In this document: piece by piece, positions 1-5,837 of the stretch | Numbering within the stretch: position 1 is the stretch's first letter | Layout: every line of letters starts with the position of its first letter | Assembly (NCBI GenBank): GCA_023245385.1 | Contig: JAHFKM010000012.1 | Location: 1 to 16,062, forward strand | Source of the DNA: an archaeon | GTDB taxonomy: Archaea; Nanobdellota; Nanobdellia; SCGC-AAA011-G17; GW2011-AR18 | Direction: 5' to 3' | Length of the DNA stretch: 16,062 nt | Made by a program: the position numbers and the translations under genes | The notes under the pieces: model-generated | Databases searched by the model: none | What the model saw: only the letters and a program-made list of their open reading frames with translations | Told to the model about the DNA's origin: nothing

Positions 1-1
1 T

Positions 2-121
2 GTAAAGGAGCTTGAACGGGATCTCGAACTTGCGAAGAACGCTGGCATTGAAGAGGTTGTACTTTTTAGATTGGGAGGGTTGGATAAAGAGTATGCTCGC
101 GTTTGTAAAAGATATAGCTAA
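2..121 (+). CDS. C-terminal end of an unidentified protein (5' end outside window)
   Basis: An open frame runs in from the left edge and stops with TAA at 119-121, giving 39 residues that end in KEYARVCKRYS. The fragment is charged, with an alpha/beta look (a helix, then the strand-like EEVVLFRLGG). I do not recognise the family. The next gene lies on the opposite strand and ends only 7 bases away, so the two are convergent. Another open frame overlapping this stretch (12-218) runs through the end of the convergent gene and is taken as a shadow. Confidence is limited because only the tail is visible. Confidence 0.55.
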   Translation, partial: VKELERDLELAKNAGIEEVVLFRLGGLDKEYARVCKRYS

Positions 122-128
122 AATTTTC

Positions 129-473
129 TTAATACATCAACTGACAGAAGTACAAAGGGTTTCCATCTGGATCTTTGAAGTGCGCTATTTTGACCATTTT
201 GTCTTCAGTAATTTTTGAGAAGCTTGCTCCTTTTTTCTTGAGCTGTTCCATTGCTTTCTTTAAGTCTTTGACTGTTAATACGATTGATATGCATCCGGCT
301 TTGATTTCATTTCCCATTGCAGGGTGCAAGCCTAAATGAATTCCTGGACCTTCTAGGCTCGCCCAGTCGTTTCCAAAGCGTTCCTTTATTTTAAATCCTA
401 AGACTTCTGTGTAGAATCGTACTGCCTTGTCCAGGTCTTTCACCATGGGTGTTGTGTAAGCATCTGTAAACAT
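129..473 (-). CDS. VOC (glyoxalase/bleomycin-resistance fold) family protein
   Basis: A 114-aa protein with the two-module VOC fold. The first module opens with TPMVKDLDKAVRFYTEVLGFK (residues 8-28) and carries GIHLGLHP (44-51). The second has SIVLTVKDLKKAMEQLKKKG and ends in the signature FKDPDGNPLYFCQ (99-111). VOC proteins are metal-dependent lyases, dioxygenases or drug-binding proteins; a glyoxalase-like or resistance-like role is likely, but the substrate cannot be read from sequence. Start choice: ATG at 473 lies 26.5 nt from the centre of an ATTTAAAT box (496-503), the same box and spacing as the divergent gene at 571. An in-frame ATG at 497 would add 8 residues (MLNQQLKL) and has only a weaker CTTAAG-type box. 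Expected to be a single soluble cytoplasmic domain. Confidence 0.88.
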   Translation of the reverse strand: MFTDAYTTPMVKDLDKAVRFYTEVLGFKIKERFGNDWASLEGPGIHLGLHPAMGNEIKAGCISIVLTVKDLKKAMEQLKKKGASFSKITEDKMVKIAHFKDPDGNPLYFCQLMY

Positions 474-495
474 CAGTTTTAGCTGTTGGTTAAGC

Positions 496-503
496 ATTTA
501 AAT
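496..503 (-). promoter_or_regulatory. TATA box for the VOC gene
   Basis: The palindrome ATTTAAAT is centred 26.5 nt upstream of the ATG at 473, predicting a leaderless transcript. It overlaps the alternative start at 497, which argues against that longer form. Confidence 0.5.
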
Positions 504-540
504 TTTAAGTAATTACCCTTAAGTAGTTACTCTTCGAAAG

Positions 541-548
541 ATTTAAAT
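541..548 (+). promoter_or_regulatory. TATA box for the 298-aa protein gene
   Basis: ATTTAAAT is centred 26.5 nt before the ATG at 571, the spacing expected for leaderless initiation. It sits in a 14-nt core (538-551) that recurs exactly at 12576-12589, upstream of the 69-aa protein gene. Confidence 0.6.
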
Positions 549-570
549 AGACGACTACTTTGACAAAACC

Positions 571-1467
571 ATGTCAAAAAGAATCGATCCTGAAAGCGCG
601 AAAGCGATTCGAGACGCTTTACAAAAAGCACCTGATGGTGTCTACGATCTTCAAGATAGTTCTAACGTTCGATCCTTCTCCTCCCCTAATCTAGGTACTG
701 CTTTAAAAAAATGTTTAGCCCGAGGGTATCAAGCACTTTACATGCCTGAACTAGCTTCTGCACAAACGAACGTTTCTAAAGATTCAGAACTTTTTAACAA
801 TTTTTTTTCAACATTAAGTTTGAAAGCAACAGGCAGAACCAAAAATGGAAATGCAGTGGTTGTTTACGCGCACGCCCCACACTACTTATCCGATCCGCAA
901 AATATTCAAGATGTAATTCGAAATAAAAGACTTGTTTATGGTGCAGCACCAATTCCTCAAGAAGAACTAGACCGACTTTTAGCATTGGAAGGAAATGGGA
1001 GAGTCTTTGTTGTAGATGCTCAAGAATGCGCTAAATGGCCAAATGGTTTTTATGGGATTTCAAAACCAACACGAGAACACCTGCAAATTTATGGAGGTAA
1101 TATTGATGGGAAAGAAATGATCGCAAGAAATAACCCACAAATAAAACCATTCTTGGGAGGGGGAGAAGAACTAGTAGATGCGTACCTTCAATATTTTCAA
1201 AAACTTTACGAAGACCAAATAGGTATTTGGAATGCGGACGATCTTGAAGACCAAGCTTTGGGTCGTGTGCTGTTCGTCAACATCGATAATGACGGCCTCG
1301 ACGGCGACATTTATCTAGGTGATATTGGCCGTTTCTTTGGGGTAAGCGCCGGAGGCGCACAGCGCAAAAATTTTTCAACAAACATCATCCCTTTAGAAGA
1401 ACGCGTCGAAGACCTCGGCCAAGGAAGAATCAGATTCAAAGGCCGTGTTTACAATCTTAGCGAATAA
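571..1467 (+). CDS. Conserved-looking protein of unknown function, 298 aa
   Basis: I do not recognise this protein. It begins MSKRIDPESAKAIRDAL and appears soluble and mixed alpha/beta, with no membrane segment or signal peptide. Stretches that look structured are GNAVVVYAHAPHYL (93-106) and GRVFVVDAQECAKWPNGFYG (143-162). The C-terminal part has an Asp/Gly-rich loop, NIDNDGLDGDIYLGDIGRFFG (237-257), that looks vaguely like a metal-binding loop but matches no motif I can name. It ends in GRIRFKGRVYNLSE. Expression is probably from its own promoter as a leaderless message, because a TATA box lies 26.5 nt before the ATG. The gene's first part is richer in C than G on its coding strand, unlike the plus-strand genes that follow. 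Confidence 0.8.
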   Translation: MSKRIDPESAKAIRDALQKAPDGVYDLQDSSNVRSFSSPNLGTALKKCLARGYQALYMPELASAQTNVSKDSELFNNFFSTLSLKATGRTKNGNAVVVYAHAPHYLSDPQNIQDVIRNKRLVYGAAPIPQEELDRLLALEGNGRVFVVDAQECAKWPNGFYGISKPTREHLQIYGGNIDGKEMIARNNPQIKPFLGGGEELVDAYLQYFQKLYEDQIGIWNADDLEDQALGRVLFVNIDNDGLDGDIYLGDIGRFFGVSAGGAQRKNFSTNIIPLEERVEDLGQGRIRFKGRVYNLSE

Positions 1468-1475
1468 ACATTAAA

Positions 1476-1485
1476 TTAATTAAAA
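1476..1485 (+). promoter_or_regulatory. TATA box for the 126-aa protein gene
   Basis: TTAATTAAAA is centred 25.5 nt before the ATG at 1506. It lies in the 38-nt gap after the preceding gene, so the 126-aa gene and those behind it probably form a separate transcription unit. Confidence 0.5.
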
Positions 1486-1505
1486 GATTACATCGAAAAA
1501 GAAAA

Positions 1506-1886
1506 ATGGAAAAAAGAACTTCGAAGGGGCTTTATCTTCATCTTGTTGGGAATATCGTGCGGGTGTTTAGTGGTGGAACCAACTTTCTTGGAAGATTAGA
1601 TTATACAGGATTCGATACTACAGAGCTCATGCCTCATCTTGTTGGTCTTGGATCAGTTCTGGAAGAAAAAGTAGTAGTTGTGTATGATCTTCCAAAAATT
1701 TTAATTACGCAACAAATTGTGATGATGGAATCTCTTCCTGTTGATGAGAAGTATCTTGAAAAAATTGTTGAAGATGCCCGAGAAAGGGATTCACGCCAAA
1801 AATTCCTAGCACTAAAAGATCTTAGAGAAAAAGGATACTTCGAACAAGAAAAGCTAAGGATCATCCTTCCTCGTCAAAGAAGGTAA
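1506..1886 (+). CDS. Unknown 126-aa protein with a possible Sm-like beta core
   Basis: The family is not recognised with confidence. Residues about 9-77 alternate hydrophobics as in a small beta barrel: LYLHLVGNIVRVFSGGTNFLGRL (9-31), then KVVVVYDLPKILITQQIVMMESL (55-77). The first block resembles an Sm1 motif (V-x-V-x-x-x-G-x-x-F-x-G-x-L) and the second sits where Sm2 would be. The diagnostic Sm2 glycine is replaced by Gln, so this is only a resemblance. The C-terminal third (80-126) is a charged helical tail rich in Lys, Arg and Glu, ending LPRQRR, compatible with nucleic acid contact. The start fits leaderless initiation. The gene lies 23 nt upstream of the endonuclease V-like gene and is probably cotranscribed with it. 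Confidence 0.75.
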   Translation: MEKRTSKGLYLHLVGNIVRVFSGGTNFLGRLDYTGFDTTELMPHLVGLGSVLEEKVVVVYDLPKILITQQIVMMESLPVDEKYLEKIVEDARERDSRQKFLALKDLREKGYFEQEKLRIILPRQRR

Positions 1887-1909
1887 AGAAAGAAGAATAG
1901 GGAAAAAGA

Positions 1910-2566
1910 ATGTACGCAAAAATAGATTTTAATGAACTAAAAGAGATTCAAAAGCAAATCTTAAAGGGGATTTCTTTAAGAGATACTTCTACTGAGTTTA
2001 AAACAGTAGCTGCTTTTACATTGACATTTAAAGAGAGAAAAACTCTTTGTGCTGCGGTTGTAGTAAACCTAGAGACAAAAGAAGTCTTAGAAGAAAAACA
2101 AACAATCACAGAGGAGCTTATGCCTTATTCTCCGAATTTTGTTGCTTTTAGGGAAGGTCCTGCGATTATGCAAACATTAAAGGAGCTGACGATTAAACCA
2201 GATCTCCTGTTAATAGAAGGTATTGGGGTATTACTTACAAATAAGGTTGGGACTGCGAGTTATGTTGCTGTTTTATCTAACAAGCCTTGTATTGCTGTTT
2301 CAAAAACGCTTATCTTAGGAAGATTGGATGAGGAGAGGATTCTTGTGCATAATGAAGTAAAAGGGTTTGCTTTGAAAACAAAAGAGTTTGCTAATCCAGT
2401 TTACCTAACTATTGGGGGAAATATTTCTCTGGAGACTGCATTAGCTGTTATTAAAAAGTGTGTTAATCGGGAATTTAAAATGCCTTATCCTTTACACTTG
2501 GCGCATAAAGCGCTTCTTGAGTTAAAAAGAAAAACTTCTGAAGTGCAAGTGATTGAGAGCAGATAA
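1910..2566 (+). CDS. Endonuclease V-like protein with degenerate active site
   Basis: A 218-aa protein, the usual length for endonuclease V, which cuts near deaminated bases (inosine) in DNA or RNA. By eye it aligns along its length with E. coli Nfi: MPYSPNFVAFREGPA (71-84) with the PYxP strand-separating wedge, KPDLLLIEGIG (96-106) for KPDLVFVDGHG, CIAVSK (127-132) for the IGVAK strand, and NISLETALAVIKKC near VSVDSALAWVQRC. The catalytic set is altered. The first Asp (in Nfi ADVGF) is Phe36, the second (DGHG) is Glu103 with the His becoming Ile105, and the late conserved His (GHR) is Gly170. Only Glu82 remains. It is therefore probably inactive as a canonical nuclease, perhaps a binding-only or repurposed member. 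It follows the 126-aa gene by 23 nt without a clear TATA box, so it is likely the second gene of an operon. Family assignment is firm; loss of activity is inferred. Confidence 0.88.
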   Translation: MYAKIDFNELKEIQKQILKGISLRDTSTEFKTVAAFTLTFKERKTLCAAVVVNLETKEVLEEKQTITEELMPYSPNFVAFREGPAIMQTLKELTIKPDLLLIEGIGVLLTNKVGTASYVAVLSNKPCIAVSKTLILGRLDEERILVHNEVKGFALKTKEFANPVYLTIGGNISLETALAVIKKCVNREFKMPYPLHLAHKALLELKRKTSEVQVIESR

Positions 2567-2574
2567 AGAAAAGC

Positions 2575-2583
2575 TATTTAAAG
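2575..2583 (+). promoter_or_regulatory. TATA box for the M50 protease gene
   Basis: TATTTAAAG is centred about 27 nt before the ATG at 2606, consistent with leaderless initiation. A Shine-Dalgarno site lies between this box and the start, so two modes of expression are possible. Confidence 0.45.
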
Positions 2584-2593
2584 AATTGAAATT

Positions 2594-2605
2594 AAAGGAG
2601 GAGGG
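2594..2605 (+). promoter_or_regulatory. Shine-Dalgarno region of the M50 protease gene
   Basis: AAAGGAGGAGGG directly precedes the ATG at 2606, with a GGAGG core 3 nt away. It would matter only on read-through mRNA from the endonuclease V-like gene, because a transcript started from the 2575-2583 box would begin at about the ATG. Confidence 0.55.
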
Positions 2606-3217
2606 ATGTATAAAAAATACAAGTTTGGGAGATTTACAAGTTCTAATGTGGAACTACGGGATCTTTTGAAAGCGTGGGTCGCGGTTTCAGTTGCGTTTGC
2701 TCTTGTTTTAGGGGGATTTTCATTAGCATTTTTTTCGAGTTTTGTTATTTCTTTGGTTGTGGTGGGTACAGGATTTTTGCTTCATGAGTTAGCTCATAAA
2801 ATAGTAGCTCAAAGGTATGGTTATTTTGCGGAGTTTAGAAGTTTTGATAATATGCTTTTTTTAGCGGTGATTATGAGTTTTTTTGGTTTTGTGTTTGCTG
2901 CTCCTGGAGCAGTGATGATTGGAGGGAGAACTATTCGTAATGATCATAATGGAAAGATTTCTCTAGCAGGTCCAGCGGTGAATCTTGTTTTAGCAGTTTT
3001 ATTTTTAGGAGTTTTTTATAGCACTGTTGGGTTCATAAATACAATCGCGAGTTATGGGATGAAAATTAATAGTTGGTTATGTTTATTTAATCTTATTCCT
3101 GTTTGGGAATTTGATGGGGCAAAGGTGTTTCGATGGAAAAAATCACTATGGGTACTAATGGTACTTCTGGGTCTGGCACTCCTTTTTCAAGGAGTTCTGG
3201 TTCAAAAGTTAGTATAG
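2606..3217 (+). CDS. M50 (site-2-type) membrane metalloprotease
   Basis: A 203-aa polytopic membrane protein. The zinc-binding HELAH motif (His60, Glu61, His64) lies at the end of a hydrophobic segment (about 28-59). GKISLAGPAVNLVLA (117-131) is the conserved glycine/asparagine stretch of the M50 core. FNLIPVWEFDG (161-171) supplies the second catalytic motif NxxPxxxxD, with Asn162, Pro165 and Asp170. Membrane segments are visible at about 24-59, 83-105, 119-145, 154-166 and 180-198. The family cleaves substrates inside the membrane, often in regulated proteolysis; the substrate here is unknown. It is a minimal form with no PDZ or CBS domain. Its TAG stop (3215-3217) overlaps the Shine-Dalgarno site of the NYN gene, so the two are probably translated from one message. 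Confidence 0.93.
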   Translation: MYKKYKFGRFTSSNVELRDLLKAWVAVSVAFALVLGGFSLAFFSSFVISLVVVGTGFLLHELAHKIVAQRYGYFAEFRSFDNMLFLAVIMSFFGFVFAAPGAVMIGGRTIRNDHNGKISLAGPAVNLVLAVLFLGVFYSTVGFINTIASYGMKINSWLCLFNLIPVWEFDGAKVFRWKKSLWVLMVLLGLALLFQGVLVQKLV

Positions 3218-3221
3218 GAGG
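3216..3221 (+). promoter_or_regulatory. Ribosome binding site deciding the NYN start
   Basis: A perfect AGGAGG overlaps the stop codon of the M50 gene and lies 4 nt before the ATG at 3226 (1 nt before an in-frame ATG at 3223). It shows that the longer frame reaching back to 3133 is not used. Confidence 0.7.
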
Positions 3222-3225
3222 AATG

Positions 3226-3723
3226 ATGAAAGAACAACGAGTTGGAGTTTTTGTGGATGTGCAGAATTTGTATTATTCAGCGAGAGCCTTATATAATTCG
3301 AAGGTAAATTTCAAAGAAATTTTAAAAGATGCGGTGAAAGGGAGAAAGCTTATCAGAGCCATCGCATATGCTGTTAAAGCTGGAGAAAAAGATGAAGATA
3401 CTTTTTACAAAGCTTTAGAAAATATTGGTTTTGAAGTTCGTCTGAAAGAATTGCAGGTGTTTTATGGTGGTGCGAAGAAAGCGGATTGGGATATTGGGAT
3501 TGCGATGGATGCGATCGAGCAGGCGCCGAAGCTTGATACAATTGTTCTTATTTCTGGTGATGGGGATTTTGTTCCTTTGGTAGAACATTTGAAAAGAGCC
3601 TTAGGGTGTAGGGTGGAAGTGATGGCTTTTGGAAAAAGTACAAGTTCAAAGCTTTTAGACGCGGCAGATCAGTGTATTGATTTAGATGAGAATAAGAAGT
3701 ATATCCTACAAAAAAGGTTCTAA
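3226..3723 (+). CDS. NYN-domain (LabA/DUF88-type) predicted RNase
   Basis: A 165-aa single-domain protein of the NYN/PIN-like fold, a family of metal-dependent RNases and related RNA-processing factors. The acidic positions expected for the active site are present: VGVFVDVQNLYYSA (6-19) with Asp11 and Asn14, KKADWDIGIAMDA (84-96) with Asp87 and Asp89, and LISGDGDFVPLVEHLK (108-123) with Asp112 and Asp114. A final strand/helix, RVEVMAFGKSTSSKLLDAADQCIDLD, follows the usual NYN ending. The open frame extends upstream to 3133 inside the M50 gene, but the AGGAGG site and the start of homology favour 3226. It is soluble and probably cytoplasmic. Coupling to a membrane protease gene is unusual but may only reflect dense packing. 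Confidence 0.92.
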   Translation: MKEQRVGVFVDVQNLYYSARALYNSKVNFKEILKDAVKGRKLIRAIAYAVKAGEKDEDTFYKALENIGFEVRLKELQVFYGGAKKADWDIGIAMDAIEQAPKLDTIVLISGDGDFVPLVEHLKRALGCRVEVMAFGKSTSSKLLDAADQCIDLDENKKYILQKRF

Positions 3724-3799
3724 AGAAGAACTTTTTAATTGTAAAATGGCTCATTAAGCCTTATAACCCTATTTAAACGTGAAAAGAAACATTTTTATA

Positions 3800-3807
3800 G
3801 TTTAAAT
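3800..3807 (+). promoter_or_regulatory. TATA box for the Gly-Tyr-rich protein gene
   Basis: GTTTAAAT is centred about 34 nt before the ATG at 3838, predicting a short leader. An AGGTG motif (3829-3833), 4 nt before the ATG, may act as a weak ribosome site. An overlapping TTTTTATA (3792-3799) is an alternative box. Confidence 0.4.
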
Positions 3808-3837
3808 CCTGCTTATTGGTAAACGATTAGGTGTTTT

Positions 3838-4533
3838 ATGACAGATTTAGTAAAAAAACTGCGGGGAAAGAGCTTGAAAGACAGCTTGAATGATGAAGAG
3901 GTAGCGAAGGCGATCTTAAAGGTGATGGTGAAGTCAAAAAAGTGGCAGGAACATGCGAAGCAACATGCGAATGCTGAATTAGTGATTCTTTCTACTCCTG
4001 GTTTGGATACGCATTTTGAAAAGAAGGATGAGAAAAATCTTCCCAGTCTTTTAATAAATCTTGGTGAGCGAAGAATAAGTAATGAAGAATTTAAAGCTGA
4101 AACAAGTGTGAAGGATCTTCCGAAGAGTGAGCCTGCTTTTGTCTATGGTTCTCAGGGAGAGGCAGCAGCGTTTTTTTATGGTTCAAGAGCTGCTGAAAAA
4201 AGTCCTTTTAGTTATAATAATCTTAAGGGTAGCGCTTTTATCTATCAAAGTGGAAGCGATCCTGAACAGATGGTTGTTGCAGGATGTCCATGTGGGTTTT
4301 TGTTGCAAGCTGCTGCGACAAATGGGAAGGTTGCTGAGCAGCATCTTCAGACGCATAAGTCTTCTGGTTTGAGTTTTTCCTATCGACCTGGAACTTCTTT
4401 AACAGATAGTTATGGTCCTCAAAATGTGGGCGCAGCGGGGTATGGGACAAATATTAGTTATGGAAATTCAAGTGTTTCTGGGTATGGGAAGAGTATGTTT
4501 GAACGAGAAAATGAACATGGGACTGGATTTTAA
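3838..4533 (+). CDS. Unknown protein with CxC...HxxxH motif and Gly-Tyr-Ser-rich tail
   Basis: A 231-aa protein of no recognised family. Residues 1-75 are helical and charged (KKLRGKSLKDSLNDEEVAKAILKVMVKSKKW). Residues 100-140 repeat an aromatic-Tyr-Gly-Ser theme: AFVYGSQGEAA, AFFYGSRAAE, AFIYQSGSD. A short island, GCPCGF...EQHLQTH, offers Cys150, Cys152, His169 and His173 as possible zinc ligands. The tail (181-220) is low complexity with SYG, GYG, SYG and GYG triplets at 191, 201, 207 and 215, reminiscent of phase-separating Tyr/Gly/Ser domains in other proteins. There is no signal peptide or membrane segment. It appears monocistronic, with its own promoter and a T7 run just after the stop. 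Confidence 0.78.
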   Translation: MTDLVKKLRGKSLKDSLNDEEVAKAILKVMVKSKKWQEHAKQHANAELVILSTPGLDTHFEKKDEKNLPSLLINLGERRISNEEFKAETSVKDLPKSEPAFVYGSQGEAAAFFYGSRAAEKSPFSYNNLKGSAFIYQSGSDPEQMVVAGCPCGFLLQAAATNGKVAEQHLQTHKSSGLSFSYRPGTSLTDSYGPQNVGAAGYGTNISYGNSSVSGYGKSMFERENEHGTGF

Positions 4534-4539
4534 AAGATA

Positions 4540-4546
4540 TTTTTTT
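4540..4546 (+). terminator. Candidate oligo-T terminator
   Basis: A run of seven T lies 7 nt after the stop of the Gly-Tyr-rich protein gene and before the next TATA box. Archaeal RNA polymerase can terminate on such runs without a hairpin. No good stem is seen. Confidence 0.4.
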
Positions 4547-4591
4547 GAAGAACGTGGCTTTCTTAACAACTAGATTATAAAGTTGCAAAAT

Positions 4592-4601
4592 CTTTTTATA
4601 C
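4592..4601 (+). promoter_or_regulatory. TATA box for the peroxiredoxin-ferredoxin operon
   Basis: CTTTTTATAC is centred 25.5 nt before the ATG at 4622, so the operon mRNA is probably leaderless. Confidence 0.6.
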
Positions 4602-4621
4602 TGGTGTAAGATTCCTTCAAA

Positions 4622-5152
4622 ATGGAAGAAAAAATGAGAATTGGAGAGAAGGTTCCGGAATTTGTCGCAGAGGCGTATCAGGAAGGAAGATTTACGAAAG
4701 TAAACTTTTCAGACTATAAAGGAAGATGGGTTGTTCTTTTCTTTTATCCTTTAGATTTTACTTTTGTTTGTCCTACTGAGATTAGAGGTTTTGGGAAAAA
4801 AGAGCAGGATTTTAAAAAACTAAATGCTGTTGTTCTTGGTGCGAGTACAGATTCGAAGCATAGTCATAAAGCTTGGCTTGAGCGTGATCTTCCTGAAGTG
4901 AAGTTTCCAATTCTTGCAGACACAACTCATGAGATTAGTAGAATGTTTGGTGTGTTAAAAGAGGATGAGGGGATAGATTATCGTGGAACTTTTATTATTG
5001 ATCCTGAAGGAATAGTAAGATATCTTGTTATTTCTGATTTGAATGTGGGAAGAAGCGTTGATGAGACATTGAGAGTTTTACAAGCCTTACAATCTGGAGA
5101 ACTCTGTCCAGTCGAATGGGAACCAGGGCAAAAAACTCTCGGAAAAGCATAA
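4622..5152 (+). CDS. 2-Cys peroxiredoxin (AhpC/Prx1 type)
   Basis: A 176-aa thiol peroxidase that reduces peroxides. The peroxidatic cysteine is Cys50 in YPLDFTFVCPTEI (42-54), with the conserved Pro43, Thr47 and Pro51 around it. Arg121 in YRGTFIIDPEG completes the active site. The resolving cysteine is Cys162 in GELCPVEWEPG, so this is a typical 2-Cys enzyme forming intersubunit disulfides. Length and the C-terminal ELCPVEW motif are normal for the AhpC class. The start at 4622 fits leaderless initiation; Met5 (4634) is an alternative that would give the common MRIGEKVPEF start. The ferredoxin gene follows after 4 nt, so the two are almost certainly cotranscribed. No AhpF, thioredoxin or rubrerythrin gene is in the window, leaving the reductant open. 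Confidence 0.96.
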   Translation: MEEKMRIGEKVPEFVAEAYQEGRFTKVNFSDYKGRWVVLFFYPLDFTFVCPTEIRGFGKKEQDFKKLNAVVLGASTDSKHSHKAWLERDLPEVKFPILADTTHEISRMFGVLKEDEGIDYRGTFIIDPEGIVRYLVISDLNVGRSVDETLRVLQALQSGELCPVEWEPGQKTLGKA

Positions 5153-5156
5153 GACC

Positions 5157-5426
5157 ATGGAAGACCTTCTCAAAAAAAAGGTGTACAAAATTGTGTATGA
5201 TCGTCCTGGATGCATCGGCGCTGCTGCTTGTGTTGCTATTGCTCCAAAAGTTTGGGTGATGAATGATGATGGAAAAGCTGATTTGATTGGGGGGAAGAAG
5301 ATTTCTGAAAATGAGTGGGAGTTGGAAGTAAGTGAAGAGTTAGAAGTGAATGTTGATGCTGCGCAAGGTTGTCCTGTGAATGTGATTCGTATTTTTGATA
5401 AAGAGACTGGAGAGAAGATTGTTTAA
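5157..5426 (+). CDS. Ferredoxin, probably [3Fe-4S] type
   Basis: An 89-aa single-cluster ferredoxin. The cluster loop reads CIGAAACVAIAPKVWVMNDDGKA (19-41), so Cys19 and Cys25 are present, but the middle position of the usual C-x2-C-x2-C motif is Ala22. The remote ligand is Cys72 in QGCPVNVIRIF. With three cysteines in C-x5-C...C-P form, a [3Fe-4S] cluster is expected, as in some monooxygenase-partner ferredoxins; a labile four-iron cluster cannot be excluded. It has the common archaeal acidic insertion between halves (ENEWELEVSEELEVNVD). It starts 4 nt after the peroxiredoxin stop, which suggests it supplies electrons to, or is co-induced with, the peroxidase. It is convergent with pth2. Confidence 0.9.
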   Translation: MEDLLKKKVYKIVYDRPGCIGAAACVAIAPKVWVMNDDGKADLIGGKKISENEWELEVSEELEVNVDAAQGCPVNVIRIFDKETGEKIV

Positions 5427-5457
5427 AGAGTGTAATAAGGGTAAAAAATGTTCTTGT

Positions 5458-5802
5458 TTAAAAGAGTTTTAGATCTTTAATGATTTTATCTATTTTTTCT
5501 TCTTCATCAGGACCGATTGCTATGCATGTTGTTGTTCCTGGTGCGACTTCAGTTAAACCTGCGTCTGTGATGACTGCTGTTATTAATCCTGAGTCTTTGG
5601 CTTTTTGGTTTAGGTGGAGTAATTCTTTTAAATCTTTTACTTTAACAACGATTTTTTTCATTCCTTCTTGTCTCCAGGATTTTACTTTTTCTTTCTCGGA
5701 TTTCAAAGTTGCTTCGACTGCGGCGTGTGCGGCTTGGGAGCATGCTTTTCCTTTTGGTAATTTTAAATCTTCTCTTAGGATGATTGCTTGTTTAAAGTTC
5801 AT
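5458..5802 (-). CDS. pth2: Peptidyl-tRNA hydrolase, Pth2 family
   Basis: A 114-aa enzyme that releases tRNA from peptidyl-tRNA dropped by the ribosome. Its length matches archaeal Pth2. Conserved blocks are ILREDLKLPKGKACSQAAHAAVEA (8-31) with Lys19 and His26, the strand KKIVVKVKDLKELLHL (49-64), ITDAGLTEVAPGTTTCIAIGP (78-98) with the Asp80-Ala-Gly-x-Thr84 and GTTT motifs, and a C-terminal helix ending LKDLKLF-like (IIKDLKLF). It acts in the cytoplasm on translation recycling. The ATG at 5802 is 26.5 nt from a TATA-like box, so it is probably leaderless and separate from the upstream 300-aa gene, which ends 36 nt before it. Confidence 0.96.
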   Translation of the reverse strand: MNFKQAIILREDLKLPKGKACSQAAHAAVEATLKSEKEKVKSWRQEGMKKIVVKVKDLKELLHLNQKAKDSGLITAVITDAGLTEVAPGTTTCIAIGPDEEEKIDKIIKDLKLF

Positions 5803-5824
5803 TAATAAAAATTAATCATAGAAC

Positions 5825-5832
5825 TATAAAAG
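5825..5832 (-). promoter_or_regulatory. TATA box for pth2
   Basis: On the minus strand this reads CTTTTATA, centred 26.5 nt from the ATG at 5802. It occupies the gap between pth2 and the 300-aa gene. Confidence 0.55.
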
Positions 5833-5837
5833 TCTTT

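Noticed and set aside
3133..3225. Upstream extension of the NYN frame inside the M50 gene
   Set aside because: The extra 30 residues are low complexity (Gly/Ser/Thr), overlap the M50 C-terminus, and lie before a perfect AGGAGG site for the later start.
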